Shown: positions 6,749-15,340 of the stretch, in pieces
How the letters are laid out: every line of letters begins with the position of its first letter
How positions within the stretch are numbered: the first letter of the stretch is position 1
Assembly (NCBI RefSeq): GCF_021556475.1
Contig: NZ_JAKGBZ010000001.1
Coordinates: 62,001 to 126,000 of the forward strand
Direction: 5' to 3'
DNA length: 64,000 bases
Origin: Acidiphilium iwatense
GTDB taxonomy: Bacteria; Pseudomonadota; Alphaproteobacteria; Acetobacterales; Acetobacteraceae
The notes under the pieces: model-generated
Databases searched by the model: none
What the model was told of the DNA's origin: nothing
The model's input: the letters and a program-made list of their open reading frames with translations, nothing else
Position numbers and translations under genes: made by a program

Positions 6749-8740
6749 ATGGGCAACGCCGAATCCCACGCAATCCAGCACGGACCGCGCGCGGTCGCGC
6801 TGATCGGCCCCTACGGCAGCGGCAAGACCACCCTGTTCGAAGCGCTGATGACGGCCTCCGGCACGCCGCTCCGGCGCGCCGGGGAGGCGAAATCGCACAT
6901 CCCGAGCACCGAAACCCGGCTCACCCATTGCAGCTTCCTCGGCGATCCCTGGGCGATGCTCGACTGCCCCGGTTCGGTCGAGTTTGCCTATGAGACCGCT
7001 TCGGCGCTCGCCGTCGCCGATCTCGCGGTCGTGGTCGCCGAGCCCGACCCGTCGCGCGCGTTGGCGCTGCGCTCGATCTTCCGCATGGTCGAGGCGGCCG
7101 AGGTGCCGTTCATCGTTTTCGTCAACAAGATCGACACGCTGAAAGTGCCGCTGAAGGATCTGCTCGCAGCACTTCAGGCGGAGGCGGACCGGCCGCTGGT
7201 ACTGCGCCAGATGCCGATCGGCGAGGGCGGGGCGATCACCGGCTATGTCGATCTGGTTTCCGAGCGCGCCTATCGCTACCGGCCCGATACCGCGTCCGAA
7301 CTGATCCGCATGCCCGACGATATCGCGGGAACCGGGCAGGCGGCGCATGAGGCGCTGATCGACACGCTCGCCGACCGGGACGACGCGCTGCTTGAAAAGG
7401 TGATCGAGGGTGCGATTCCGACTCCGGCGGAGCTCTACGAACACCTGCAGAAGGATGTGGCGGAGCGGAGCCTTGCCGGGGTGATGCTCGGCGCGGCGGA
7501 CCATGCCAACGGGGTGATGCGGCTCTGGAAGGCGCTTCGCCACGATACGCCCGATCCCGCCGCGACCGCTTTGCGGCGGGGCATCGCGCCGGACGGCCCG
7601 CCGCTCGCCCAGGTGTTCAAGACCACCTATGCCGGCCAGGCGGGCAAGCTCGCCTATGCGCGGGTCTGGCGCGGCAAGCTGCGGGACGGCGCGAGTTTCG
7701 ACGGCGTGCGGATCGGCGGCATTCTCCGCAATCCGGGAAACGACACGCAGAAAATCACCGAGGCGAAAACCGGCGATCTGGTCGGCCTTGGCCGGCTCGA
7801 CGGGGTCGCAACCGGGGCCGCGCTCGGCGAATCGCCCGAATCGCTGCGGTTTCCCGCCCCGCCGCCTGCGGTCCATGCCATCGCCATCGCCGCCGCCGAC
7901 CGCAAGGACGATGTCAAACTCTCGGGCGCGCTGCAGAAACTTCTCGAAGAAGACCCTTCGTTCAGCCTGATCCGCGACCCCGAGACCGGCGAGATGCTGC
8001 TCACCGGCCAGGGCGAGATCCATCTCAACCGGGCGATCGACCGGCTCGCCAAGGTCTGGGGCCTTGCGGTCGGCACCGCGCGGCCGCGGGTGCGGTTCAA
8101 GGAAACCATCCGCAAGCCGGTGCACCAGCACGCGCGGCTCAAGCGCCAGACCGGCGGGCACGGCCAGTTCGCCGACGTGAAGCTCGATATCGCGCCCCGC
8201 GCGCGTGGCGAGGGCTTCCTGTTCATCGACCGGATCGTCGGCGGCGCGGTGCCAAGGCAATACATCCCGGCGGTGGGCGATGCCGCCGAGCAGGCGACCC
8301 GCAAGGGTCCGTTCGGCTACCCGGTCGTCGATATCGGCGTCACCCTGGTCGATGGCGGGTTTCATTCGGTCGACAGTTCGGACATGGCGTTCCGTTCGGC
8401 GACCCGCGCCGGCATGGCGGAAGCGCTCGCCAAGGCCGATCCGGTGCTGCTCGAGCCGATCCATCGCGTCACGGTGAGCGCGCCCAACATGTTTACCGCG
8501 AACGTGCAGCGCCTGCTCACCGGGCGGCGCGGACAGATCCTCGGCTACAGCGAAAAACCCGGCTGGTCCGGCTGGGACGATACCGAGGCGCTGGTGCCGG
8601 AGGCCGAACTGCACGGAATGATCATCGAACTCCGCTCGCAGACCGCTGGGTTAGGCGGCTTCGTCCATCAATTCGACCATCTGGCCGAAGCCCCCGCCCG
8701 GCTCGCCGAAAAGATCGCCCGCGACGCTGCCGCGCAGTAA
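6749..8740 (+). CDS. Elongation factor G-like GTPase
   Basis: Translational GTPase of 663 residues with EF-G domain order: G domain, domain II, and domains III-V (GGHGQFADVKL and GPFGYPVVDIGVTLVDG in domains IV-V). The P-loop is GPYGSGKT at residues 20-27, G3 is DCPG at 72-75 and G4 is NKID at 126-129. The switch I motif RGITI of canonical EF-G is missing, and the region instead reads IPSTETRLTHCSFLGD. That marks it as an EF-G paralogue of the EF-G2/PRK12740 type, not the essential fusA. No str-operon genes lie nearby. The start at 6749 has GAGGGAG upstream; a longer frame from 6647 would add an unlikely basic tail. The exact role is unknown; stress or ribosome rescue is possible. Confidence 0.88.
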   Translation: MGNAESHAIQHGPRAVALIGPYGSGKTTLFEALMTASGTPLRRAGEAKSHIPSTETRLTHCSFLGDPWAMLDCPGSVEFAYETASALAVADLAVVVAEPDPSRALALRSIFRMVEAAEVPFIVFVNKIDTLKVPLKDLLAALQAEADRPLVLRQMPIGEGGAITGYVDLVSERAYRYRPDTASELIRMPDDIAGTGQAAHEALIDTLADRDDALLEKVIEGAIPTPAELYEHLQKDVAERSLAGVMLGAADHANGVMRLWKALRHDTPDPAATALRRGIAPDGPPLAQVFKTTYAGQAGKLAYARVWRGKLRDGASFDGVRIGGILRNPGNDTQKITEAKTGDLVGLGRLDGVATGAALGESPESLRFPAPPPAVHAIAIAAADRKDDVKLSGALQKLLEEDPSFSLIRDPETGEMLLTGQGEIHLNRAIDRLAKVWGLAVGTARPRVRFKETIRKPVHQHARLKRQTGGHGQFADVKLDIAPRARGEGFLFIDRIVGGAVPRQYIPAVGDAAEQATRKGPFGYPVVDIGVTLVDGGFHSVDSSDMAFRSATRAGMAEALAKADPVLLEPIHRVTVSAPNMFTANVQRLLTGRRGQILGYSEKPGWSGWDDTEALVPEAELHGMIIELRSQTAGLGGFVHQFDHLAEAPARLAEKIARDAAAQ

Positions 8741-8742
8741 AG

Positions 8743-9183
8743 TTATTCGCCCGTCGTCGTCTGGCGCGGCGGGAGCAGCTTGTCGATCAGCGCGCGAAAG
8801 ACGCGCCTTTCCTCCGGCGACAGCACCGAGAGCGCGTCCCGCTCGTAAGCCAGCGCCAGCGGCTCGATCTGCTCGAAAACCTGCCGGCCTTTCCGGGTCA
8901 GCCGCAATTCGACCAGCCGGCGATCGGCGCCGTTCACTTTCTTCTCGACCAGGCCGATGCTTTCCAGCCGCGCCGTCGCCCGGCTCACTTTCGATTTATC
9001 CATGGCGGCCCGCTCGTGGATTTCGCGGACCGAGACGTTCCGGTGCTGCGAGAGATGGGCGATCACCCGCCATTCGGGAATCGAAATGCCGAAGCGCGCG
9101 GCGTAAACCTCGGCGAGTTCGTCGCTGAACCGGCTGGCCAGCCGGTTCACCAGATAGGGCAGGAAATGGTCGAGATCGAGCAT
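8743..9183 (-). CDS. MarR-family transcriptional regulator, probably of the homogentisate operon
   Basis: Winged-helix regulator of 146 residues. The recognition segment is [28 protein letters not shown], followed by the wing [14 protein letters not shown]. The ATG at 9183 is preceded by CAGGAG at a good spacing and is preferred over ATG 9213, which would place the start inside the shared operator. It is divergent from hmgA with an 83-bp gap containing a promoter and an imperfect dyad. It ends two bases from the convergent EF-G-like gene. By position it is an HmgR-like repressor that releases DNA on binding a pathway aromatic; that role is inference. Confidence 0.88.
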   Translation of the reverse strand: MLDLDHFLPYLVNRLASRFSDELAEVYAARFGISIPEWRVIAHLSQHRNVSVREIHERAAMDKSKVSRATARLESIGLVEKKVNGADRRLVELRLTRKGRQVFEQIEPLALAYERDALSVLSPEERRVFRALIDKLLPPRQTTTGE

Positions 9184-9197
9184 GGCGCTCCTGGCGG

Positions 9198-9233
9198 TTG
9201 ACAATCGTTTCATTTGATTTGATACAATATAGT
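9198..9233 (+). promoter_or_regulatory. hmgA promoter with overlapping MarR-type operator
   Basis: TTGACA at 9198-9203 and TACAAT at 9223-9228 form a -35/-10 pair with a 19-bp spacer, 38 bp before hmgA. ATCGTTTCAT (9204-9213) and TTGATACAAT (9219-9228) form a dyad with 7 of 10 symmetric positions. It covers the spacer and the -10 box, as expected for repression by the divergent MarR protein. Confidence 0.55.
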
Positions 9234-9266
9234 CAGGAGCGGGACATATCCATAGGAAACACCGTG

Positions 9267-10574
9267 ATGACGTTGCGCTACATGCCGGGTTTTGGCAACG
9301 ATTTCGAGACCGAGGCGCTCGAAGGCGCCCTCCCGCAAGGGCAGAACTCGCCGCAGCGTTGCCCCTATGGCCTCTATGCCGAGCAGTTGTCCGGCTCGCC
9401 GTTCACTGCACCCAGGGGTGCCAACGAGCGCTCCTGGCTCTATCGGATTCGCCCCTCGGTCAAGCATGTCGGCCGCTTCCGGCCGGTCGACCTGCCATTC
9501 TGGAAAACCGCGCCGCATATCGTCCGGCACGGCCTGCCGCTCGGCCAGCTCCGCTGGGGCCCGGTGCCGATCCCGGACGAGAAACTGACCTTCCTGACCG
9601 GGATCAGAACGATCACCACCGCCGGCGACGTTTACAGTCACGCCGGCATGGCCGCGCATGTCTATCTCGTCACCGAAGCGATGATGGACGAGTATTTCTA
9701 CAATGCGGACGGCGAATTGCTGATCGTGCCGCAAACCGGCGCGCTGCTCATCTTCACCGAATTCGGCAAAATCTCGGTCGGCCCCGGCGATATCGCGGTC
9801 ATTCCGCGCGGGGTGAAATTCACCGTCGCGCCGATCGGCGGGCCGTCGCGAGGTTATGTCTGCGAGAATTACGGCGCCAAGCTGACCCTGCCCGAGCGCG
9901 GCCCGATCGGCGCGAACTGCCTGGCCAACCCACGCGATTTCAAAACCCCCGTCGCCGCCTTCGAGGACAAGGAAACGCCCTGCCGCGTCACGGTCAAATG
10001 GTGCGGCGACTTCCACGTCACCGACATCGATCATTCGCCGCTCGATGTCGTCGCCTGGCACGGCAATTACGCGCCTTATAAATACGATCTCAGAACATTT
10101 TCGCCGGTCGGCGCGCTCCTGTTCGACCACCCCGATCCGTCGATCTTCACGGTCATGACCTCACCCTCCGGCGAGGCCGGAACCGCCAACATCGATTTCG
10201 TGATTTTCCCGGAACGCTGGCAGGTGGCGGAGCATTCCTTCCGCCCGCCCTGGTATCACATGAACATCATGTCCGAGTTCATGGGGCTGATCTACGGGCG
10301 CTACGACGCGAAGGAAGAAGGGTTCACTCCCGGCGGCATGAGCCTGCACAACTGCATGCTGCCACACGGACCGGATGCCGGCGCTTTCGAAAAAGCGAGC
10401 ACGGCGGAGCTGAAACCGGTCAAGCTGACCGATACCCTGGCCTTCATGTTCGAGACCCGGTTCGCCCATCAATTGACCGAATTCGCCGCCCAACTGCCGT
10501 CCTTGCAACATGACTATGTGGAGTGCTGGCGCGACATCGCGAAAAAATTCGACGGCTCGCCGGAGCCGAAATAA
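9267..10574 (+). CDS. hmgA: Homogentisate 1,2-dioxygenase
   Basis: Non-haem iron dioxygenase of 435 residues (human enzyme 445) that opens the ring of homogentisate to maleylacetoacetate in tyrosine/phenylalanine breakdown. The family start [13 protein letters not shown] and the motif [21 protein letters not shown] are present. The iron ligands by spacing are H331 and E337 in [12 protein letters not shown] and H367 in MLPHGPD. The ATG at 9267 follows AGGAAA and begins just before the conserved start; upstream ATG 9198 lies in the promoter. It is the first gene of a six-gene operon with fahA and maiA, divergent from the MarR gene. Confidence 0.97.
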   Translation: MTLRYMPGFGNDFETEALEGALPQGQNSPQRCPYGLYAEQLSGSPFTAPRGANERSWLYRIRPSVKHVGRFRPVDLPFWKTAPHIVRHGLPLGQLRWGPVPIPDEKLTFLTGIRTITTAGDVYSHAGMAAHVYLVTEAMMDEYFYNADGELLIVPQTGALLIFTEFGKISVGPGDIAVIPRGVKFTVAPIGGPSRGYVCENYGAKLTLPERGPIGANCLANPRDFKTPVAAFEDKETPCRVTVKWCGDFHVTDIDHSPLDVVAWHGNYAPYKYDLRTFSPVGALLFDHPDPSIFTVMTSPSGEAGTANIDFVIFPERWQVAEHSFRPPWYHMNIMSEFMGLIYGRYDAKEEGFTPGGMSLHNCMLPHGPDAGAFEKASTAELKPVKLTDTLAFMFETRFAHQLTEFAAQLPSLQHDYVECWRDIAKKFDGSPEPK

Positions 10575-10593
10575 CAGCGCGGACCGGAAAACC

Positions 10594-11889
10594 ATGATGA
10601 AAAGCTGGATCGAAACCGCCAATCTAATCGAGTGTCATTTCAGCCTCGCCAACCTGCCCTATGGCGTGTTCGGCCGCGACGGCGAGGCGCCGCGTTGCGG
10701 CGTGGCGATCGGCGATGTCGTGGCCGACCTTGCGGCGCTGGAACGTCTGGGACTGATCGAGGCCGGGGACGCTCCGGTCTTCGACAAGCCGGCGCTCAAT
10801 GATTTCATGGCACTGGGAAAACCGCGCTGGGCCGCCGTGCGGGCGCGGCTCAGGGCACTTTTCGCGCGCGACGGCGATCCGGCATTGCGCGACGATCCGG
10901 CGCTCCGGGCCCGTGTTCTGGCGCCGCTGGAGGCGGTGCGCCTGCACCTGCCGTTCAAGGTCGCCGGCTTCACCGATTTCTACGCCAACCGGCATCACGC
11001 CCAGAATGTCGGCACGATGTTTCGCGGCCCCGAGAATGCCCTGCCGCCGAACTGGCTCAGCATCCCGATCGGCTATAACGGCCGCGCCTCCACCGTCGTC
11101 GTCAGCGGCACTAACATCACGCGCCCGCTCGGCCAGATCAGGCCGGCCGGCCAGGGTCTGCCGGGATTCGGCCCCTGCCGCCGGCTCGATCTCGAACTCG
11201 AACTCGGCGCCGTGGTCGGCACGCCGTCGGTCATGGGCAGGCCGCTCACCGTCGCCGAAGCGGATGCCATGATTTTCGGCTATGTCCTGCTGAACGACTG
11301 GTCGGCGCGCGACATCCAAGCTTGGGAATACCAGCCGCTCGGCCCGTTCCAGGCGAAAGCCTTCGCCACCTCGATTTCGCCCTGGGTCGTCACCGCGGCG
11401 GCGCTGGCGCCGTTCCGGGTTGCCACGCCACCGCGCGAGCGGCCGTTGCTGCCCTATCTGACCGAACCGGGCCCGATGCTCTACGATATCGACCTCGAAA
11501 TCCGGCTGCGGCCCCCGCGCGCGCGCCGGCCGACCACGATCAGCCGGACCAATTACCGCGAGATGTATTTTTCCGCGGCCCAGCAATTGGCGCACCACGC
11601 GAGCAGCGGCTGCAAAATGGAAACCGGCGATCTGCTCGGCTCCGGCACCATCTCCGGTCCGGCGAAAGACAGTCGTGGCTCGTTGCTGGAACTCGCCTGG
11701 GGCGGCGCCGAACCGCTGACCCTCGATACCGGCGAGATGCGGACATTTCTCGAGGACGGCGACACGCTAACGCTCACCGGCTGGGCACAGGGCGAGGGCT
11801 ATCGCGTCGGCTTCGGCGACTGCACCGGCAGAATTCTCCCCGCACCGGCCGAGCCGGACTGGACAGCGGCGGAGGCGCACCTTGGCTGA
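10594..11889 (+). CDS. fahA: Fumarylacetoacetase
   Basis: Cleaves fumarylacetoacetate to fumarate and acetoacetate, the last step of homogentisate breakdown. The 431 residues show the FAH fold. The metal and catalytic segment FTDFYANRHHAQNVGTMFRG holds the Asp and general-base His. LDLELELGAVVG supplies the two Glu ligands, LLNDWSARDIQAWEYQPLGP the Asp ligand, and SGTISGPAKDSRGSLLEL the C-terminal active-site loop. The start is ATG 10594 with GGAAA upstream (a second ATG follows at once). It lies 19 bp after hmgA, and maiA overlaps its end by eight bases, so the three are translationally linked. Confidence 0.97.
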   Translation: MMKSWIETANLIECHFSLANLPYGVFGRDGEAPRCGVAIGDVVADLAALERLGLIEAGDAPVFDKPALNDFMALGKPRWAAVRARLRALFARDGDPALRDDPALRARVLAPLEAVRLHLPFKVAGFTDFYANRHHAQNVGTMFRGPENALPPNWLSIPIGYNGRASTVVVSGTNITRPLGQIRPAGQGLPGFGPCRRLDLELELGAVVGTPSVMGRPLTVAEADAMIFGYVLLNDWSARDIQAWEYQPLGPFQAKAFATSISPWVVTAAALAPFRVATPPRERPLLPYLTEPGPMLYDIDLEIRLRPPRARRPTTISRTNYREMYFSAAQQLAHHASSGCKMETGDLLGSGTISGPAKDSRGSLLELAWGGAEPLTLDTGEMRTFLEDGDTLTLTGWAQGEGYRVGFGDCTGRILPAPAEPDWTAAEAHLG

Positions 11890-12526
11890 CCCCTCGCTCT
11901 ATGGATATTTCCGGTCTTCGGCGGCGTATCGGGTGCGCATCGCGCTCAATCTGAAAAACGTGCCCGCCGAGACCGTCAGCGTGCATCTGCGCAAGGGCGA
12001 GCAGCGCGGCGGCGCGCATCTGGCGCTCAATCCGGCCGGGCTGGTGCCGGTCTGGCGGGAGGACGACGGTTTCACCCTCGGCCAGTCCCTCGCCATCATC
12101 GAGTATCTCGACGAATTACACCCGGAGCCGCCCTTGCTGCCGGCGGACCCAAGGCTGCGCGCATGGACGCGCGAAATCGCGCTCACCATAGCCTGCGACA
12201 TCCATCCGCTCGGCAATCTGCGTGTGCTCGAACGCCTGACCTCCGAATTCGGCGCCGATGCCGGGGCGCGCAAGCTCTGGTACCGCCACTGGATGGCGCT
12301 CGGCTTCACCGCGATCGAGGCAAGGCTCGCCCAGACCGCCGGACGCCATGCGGTCGGCGATGCGCCGACATTGGCCGATATCTGTCTCGTCCCGCAGCTC
12401 TATAACGCAAGACGCTTCGGTCTCGACCTGACACTATATCCGCGCCTTGTCGCGGTGGATGAAGCCGCCCGCGCGCTGCCGGCTTTCGCCGCCGCCGCAC
12501 CCGAACGCCAACCCGATAGCGAGTAG
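11882..12526 (+). CDS. maiA: Maleylacetoacetate isomerase (zeta-class GST)
   Basis: Glutathione-dependent cis/trans isomerase that converts maleylacetoacetate to fumarylacetoacetate between HmgA and FahA. The 214 residues have an N-terminal thioredoxin-like domain with the zeta-class active site RSSAAYRVRIALNLK and the glutathione-binding segment LGQSLAIIEYLDE. A helical C-terminal domain follows (GDAPTLADICLVPQLYNARRF). The usual third Ser/Cys of the SSxSxR motif is Ala here. It starts at a TTG overlapping the fahA stop by eight bases, with GGAGG just upstream. Confidence 0.94.
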   Translation: MADPSLYGYFRSSAAYRVRIALNLKNVPAETVSVHLRKGEQRGGAHLALNPAGLVPVWREDDGFTLGQSLAIIEYLDELHPEPPLLPADPRLRAWTREIALTIACDIHPLGNLRVLERLTSEFGADAGARKLWYRHWMALGFTAIEARLAQTAGRHAVGDAPTLADICLVPQLYNARRFGLDLTLYPRLVAVDEAARALPAFAAAAPERQPDSE

Positions 12527-12535
12527 GAAACCCCC

Positions 12536-13489
12536 ATGACTAGGCCAGGCTTCGCCTCCACCGGCGACATGACGGAAAAGCAGGTTTCGTTCACCGAAAT
12601 CGGCCCCGGACTCTGGGCCTATACCGCCGAGGGCGATCCCAATACCGGAATCATCATCGGCGATGACAGCGTGATGGTGGTGGACGCGCAGGCAACGCCG
12701 GTGATGGCGCAACGGGTGATCGAAAAAATCCGCGGCGTCACCGACAAGCCTATCAAATACGTCGTGCTGTCGCATTACCACGCCGTGCGCGTGCTTGGCG
12801 CCTCCGCCTATGGCGCGTCCGAAATCGTCGCCTCCGAAACATGCCGCGCGATGATCCACGAGCGCGGCAAGGAAGACTGGGACAGCGAATTGGGGCGGTT
12901 TCCCCGCCTGTTTCAGGCGGCGGACAGCGTGCCGGGCCTGACCTGGCCGACCGTCACCTTCACGGACAGAATGACAATCCATCTCGGCGGCCGGCGGGTC
13001 GATCTCATGCATCTTGGCCGCGCCCATACGGCGGGCGACATCGTCGCCTTCGTGCCGGATGCAGGCGTGATGTTCTCGGGCGATATCGTGGAATATCGCT
13101 CCGCCTGCTATTGCGGCGACGCGCATTTCACCGACTGGCCGGCGACGCTGGCGGCGATCGCGGCGTTCAAGCCGAAAGCCCTGGCGCCGGGGCGCGGCGG
13201 CGCGCTGGTCGGCACCGCCAAGGTGGAAGAAGCCCTTGCCCTCACCAGCGATTTTCTCAGCAGCACGTTTCGCCCGGTCGCCGAGGTCGCCGCGCGCGGC
13301 GGTTCGCTGAAAGAAGCGATGGCCGCGTGCCGCGCCGAATGCGATGCCAAATTCGCGTCCTACGCCATCTACGAACATTGCCTGCCGTTCAACGTGGCGC
13401 GCGCCTATGACGAGGCACTCGGCATCGACACGCCGCGAATCTGGACGGCCGAGCGCGATAGGGAGATGTGGGCGGCGCTGCAAGGATAG
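12536..13489 (+). CDS. MBL-fold metallo-hydrolase of the homogentisate operon
   Basis: Metallo-beta-lactamase-fold protein of 317 residues. The first metal motif reads SHYHAVRVLGA, so the second half of the usual HxHxDH is replaced (AVR). Later motifs are present: GRAHTAGDIVAF with its His, FSGDIVEY with the bridging Asp, and a distal region. The metal site is therefore partly altered and probably binds one metal or acts differently. It lies nine bases after maiA and 25 bases before the FAD monooxygenase. Homologues with the same HYHAVR motif travel with homogentisate genes. The reaction is unknown; hydrolysis of a thioester or lactone side product is a guess. Confidence 0.85.
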   Translation: MTRPGFASTGDMTEKQVSFTEIGPGLWAYTAEGDPNTGIIIGDDSVMVVDAQATPVMAQRVIEKIRGVTDKPIKYVVLSHYHAVRVLGASAYGASEIVASETCRAMIHERGKEDWDSELGRFPRLFQAADSVPGLTWPTVTFTDRMTIHLGGRRVDLMHLGRAHTAGDIVAFVPDAGVMFSGDIVEYRSACYCGDAHFTDWPATLAAIAAFKPKALAPGRGGALVGTAKVEEALALTSDFLSSTFRPVAEVAARGGSLKEAMAACRAECDAKFASYAIYEHCLPFNVARAYDEALGIDTPRIWTAERDREMWAALQG

Positions 13490-13514
13490 AGAAAGCAAAC
13501 GCGGGAGGGGAAAA

Positions 13515-15128
13515 ATGGCGCGCTTCGCCTATGCACCGTTTCCGTATCGCACGCCGCCGGAACTTTCCGGCGGTCGCACGGGGCCCGCGCCGATGGCGAT
13601 TGTCGGCGCCGGCCCGGTGGGCCTCGCGGCGGCGATCGATCTCGCTCTGCACGGCGTGAAAGTGGTGATTCTTGACGATAACGACACCGTCTCCACCGGC
13701 TCGCGGGCGATCTGCTGGTCGAAGCGGAGCCTGGAGATTTTCGACCGGCTCGGCATCGGCGAACGGATGGTGGCCAAAGGCGTGACCTGGCAGGTCGGCA
13801 GGCTGTTCCACCGGGACCGGGAAATCTACGCCTTCGATCTGCTGCCCGAGCAAGGCCACAAGATGCCGGCCTTCATCAACCTCCAGCAATATTACGTCGA
13901 ACATTATCTGGTCGAGCGCTGCGCCGATTTTCCCGATCTGATCGATCTGCGCTGGAAAAACAAACTGATCGGTGTGGCCCGGCGCAAGGACGGCGTGGTG
14001 GCTTCGGTCGAAACGCCGGATGGCACCTACGACCTCGCCGCCGACTGGCTGATCGCCTGCGACGGCGCCCGCTCGCGCACGCGGGAATTGCTCGGTCTCG
14101 ATTTCGCCGGGCAGGTCTTCGAGGATCGCTTCCTGATCGCCGATGTGGAAATGACGGCGGAATTTCCATCGGAAAGATGGTTCTGGTTTGATCCGCCGTT
14201 CCATCAGGGGCAATCAGCACTGCTGCATAAACAGCCTGACCATATCTACCGGATCGATCTTCAACTCGGCCGCGATGCCGACCCGGAAGAAGAAAAAAAG
14301 CCCGAACTTGTGATTCCCCGGATTCAGGCGATCGTCGGCGACCGGGAATTCAGCCTCGACTGGGTTTCGGTTTACACATTCCAGTGCCGCCGCCTGGACC
14401 GCTTCGTCCATGATCGGGTGATTTTCGCCGGCGATGCCGCGCATGTCGTCTCGCCGTTCGGCGCGCGCGGCGGCAATGGCGGTATCCAGGATGTCGATAA
14501 CCTCGCCTGGAAACTCGCGATGGTGATTCATGGCAACGCTGATGCGGCGCTGCTCGCGAGCTACGATGAGGAGCGGATTCGTGCAGCGGACGAGAATATC
14601 CGCCATTCCGCGCGCGCGACCAATTTCATGACGCCGAAGAGCGACATGGAACGAATTTTTCGGAATGCGGCGATCGAGCTTGCCGCCGATCATGGATTTG
14701 CCCGCCGCATGGTGAATTCGGGCCGGCTGTCGCTGCCGTGCTCGCTCGCCGGATTGTCGCTGCAGACCGATGGACCGGATTGTGCCGGGGCCGCTCCCGG
14801 CCTGGTCTGCCCGGACGCGCCGGTGACCGGAGCCGATGGGCGAAATTCCTATCTCCTCGACCATCTCGGCGGCAGCTTCACCCTCCTGGCGATCGGCGAT
14901 ATCGAGGCGCCGTCAATTCCGGGACTCGACATCGTGCGGGTCGGCAAGCGGGGTTTCGCCGATCCCGAAGGGTTGGTCGCGGCCCGGCTCGGCCGCGATG
15001 TTCTTTATCTCGTCCGCCCCGACCAGCACATCGCCGCGCGGTTTGTAGCATCGACGCCGGAGGGCATCGCCGCCGCATTCGCGCGCGCCATCCGTATGAA
15101 CCCGAAAAGAACCGAGGCAGCGGCATGA
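13515..15128 (+). CDS. FAD-dependent aromatic monooxygenase (PheA/TfdB/MhpA type)
   Basis: Flavoprotein hydroxylase of 537 residues. FAD binding is seen at residues about 29-46 (VGAGPVGLAAAIDLALHG), in the DG motif ACDGARSRTRELLG, and in the GD motif FAGDAAHVVSPFGARGGNGG. A C-terminal thioredoxin-like domain typical of MhpA-type enzymes follows. Such enzymes use NAD(P)H and O2 to hydroxylate phenolic acids. In this operon it may make homogentisate from a hydroxyphenylacetate, or handle a related phenol, since no hpd gene is in the window; that is inference. The ATG at 13515 follows GGGAGGGG. Its stop overlaps the DUF2783 start as ATGA. Confidence 0.88.
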   Translation: MARFAYAPFPYRTPPELSGGRTGPAPMAIVGAGPVGLAAAIDLALHGVKVVILDDNDTVSTGSRAICWSKRSLEIFDRLGIGERMVAKGVTWQVGRLFHRDREIYAFDLLPEQGHKMPAFINLQQYYVEHYLVERCADFPDLIDLRWKNKLIGVARRKDGVVASVETPDGTYDLAADWLIACDGARSRTRELLGLDFAGQVFEDRFLIADVEMTAEFPSERWFWFDPPFHQGQSALLHKQPDHIYRIDLQLGRDADPEEEKKPELVIPRIQAIVGDREFSLDWVSVYTFQCRRLDRFVHDRVIFAGDAAHVVSPFGARGGNGGIQDVDNLAWKLAMVIHGNADAALLASYDEERIRAADENIRHSARATNFMTPKSDMERIFRNAAIELAADHGFARRMVNSGRLSLPCSLAGLSLQTDGPDCAGAAPGLVCPDAPVTGADGRNSYLLDHLGGSFTLLAIGDIEAPSIPGLDIVRVGKRGFADPEGLVAARLGRDVLYLVRPDQHIAARFVASTPEGIAAAFARAIRMNPKRTEAAA

Positions 15129-15325
15129 TGGTTCCGATCGACCTTTCAACCGATCGCCTCGGCGGCCGGTCGGACGATGTTTACGCCGCCCTGCTGCACG
15201 CGCATGAGGGGCTCGATCCCGATGCGAGTGCGGCACTGAACGCGCGGCTGATCCTGATCCTCACCAATCTCGCCGGCGACCCCGACGCGGTGATCGCAGC
15301 GATCGCCGCTGCGGCAAAACGCTGA
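15125..15325 (+). CDS. DUF2783 small protein
   Basis: The 66-residue acidic-to-neutral helical protein (DDVYAALLHAHEGLDPDASAAL...) matches the small DUF2783 family. That family is found almost only next to aromatic-degradation FAD monooxygenases. The start ATG overlaps the monooxygenase stop in ATGA, so the two are translationally coupled. It has no signal peptide or metal motif. A role as a small partner or chaperone of the flavoenzyme is plausible but not shown. It is the last gene of the operon; the convergent porin gene ends 15 bases further on, and no terminator hairpin is visible between them. Confidence 0.85.
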   Translation: MMVPIDLSTDRLGGRSDDVYAALLHAHEGLDPDASAALNARLILILTNLAGDPDAVIAAIAAAAKR

Positions 15326-15340
15326 GGCGTCGATGTTTCG

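Noticed and set aside
6719-8614. 631-codon antisense frame opposite the EF-G-like gene
   Set aside because: No motifs; explained by third-position GC bias of the real gene.
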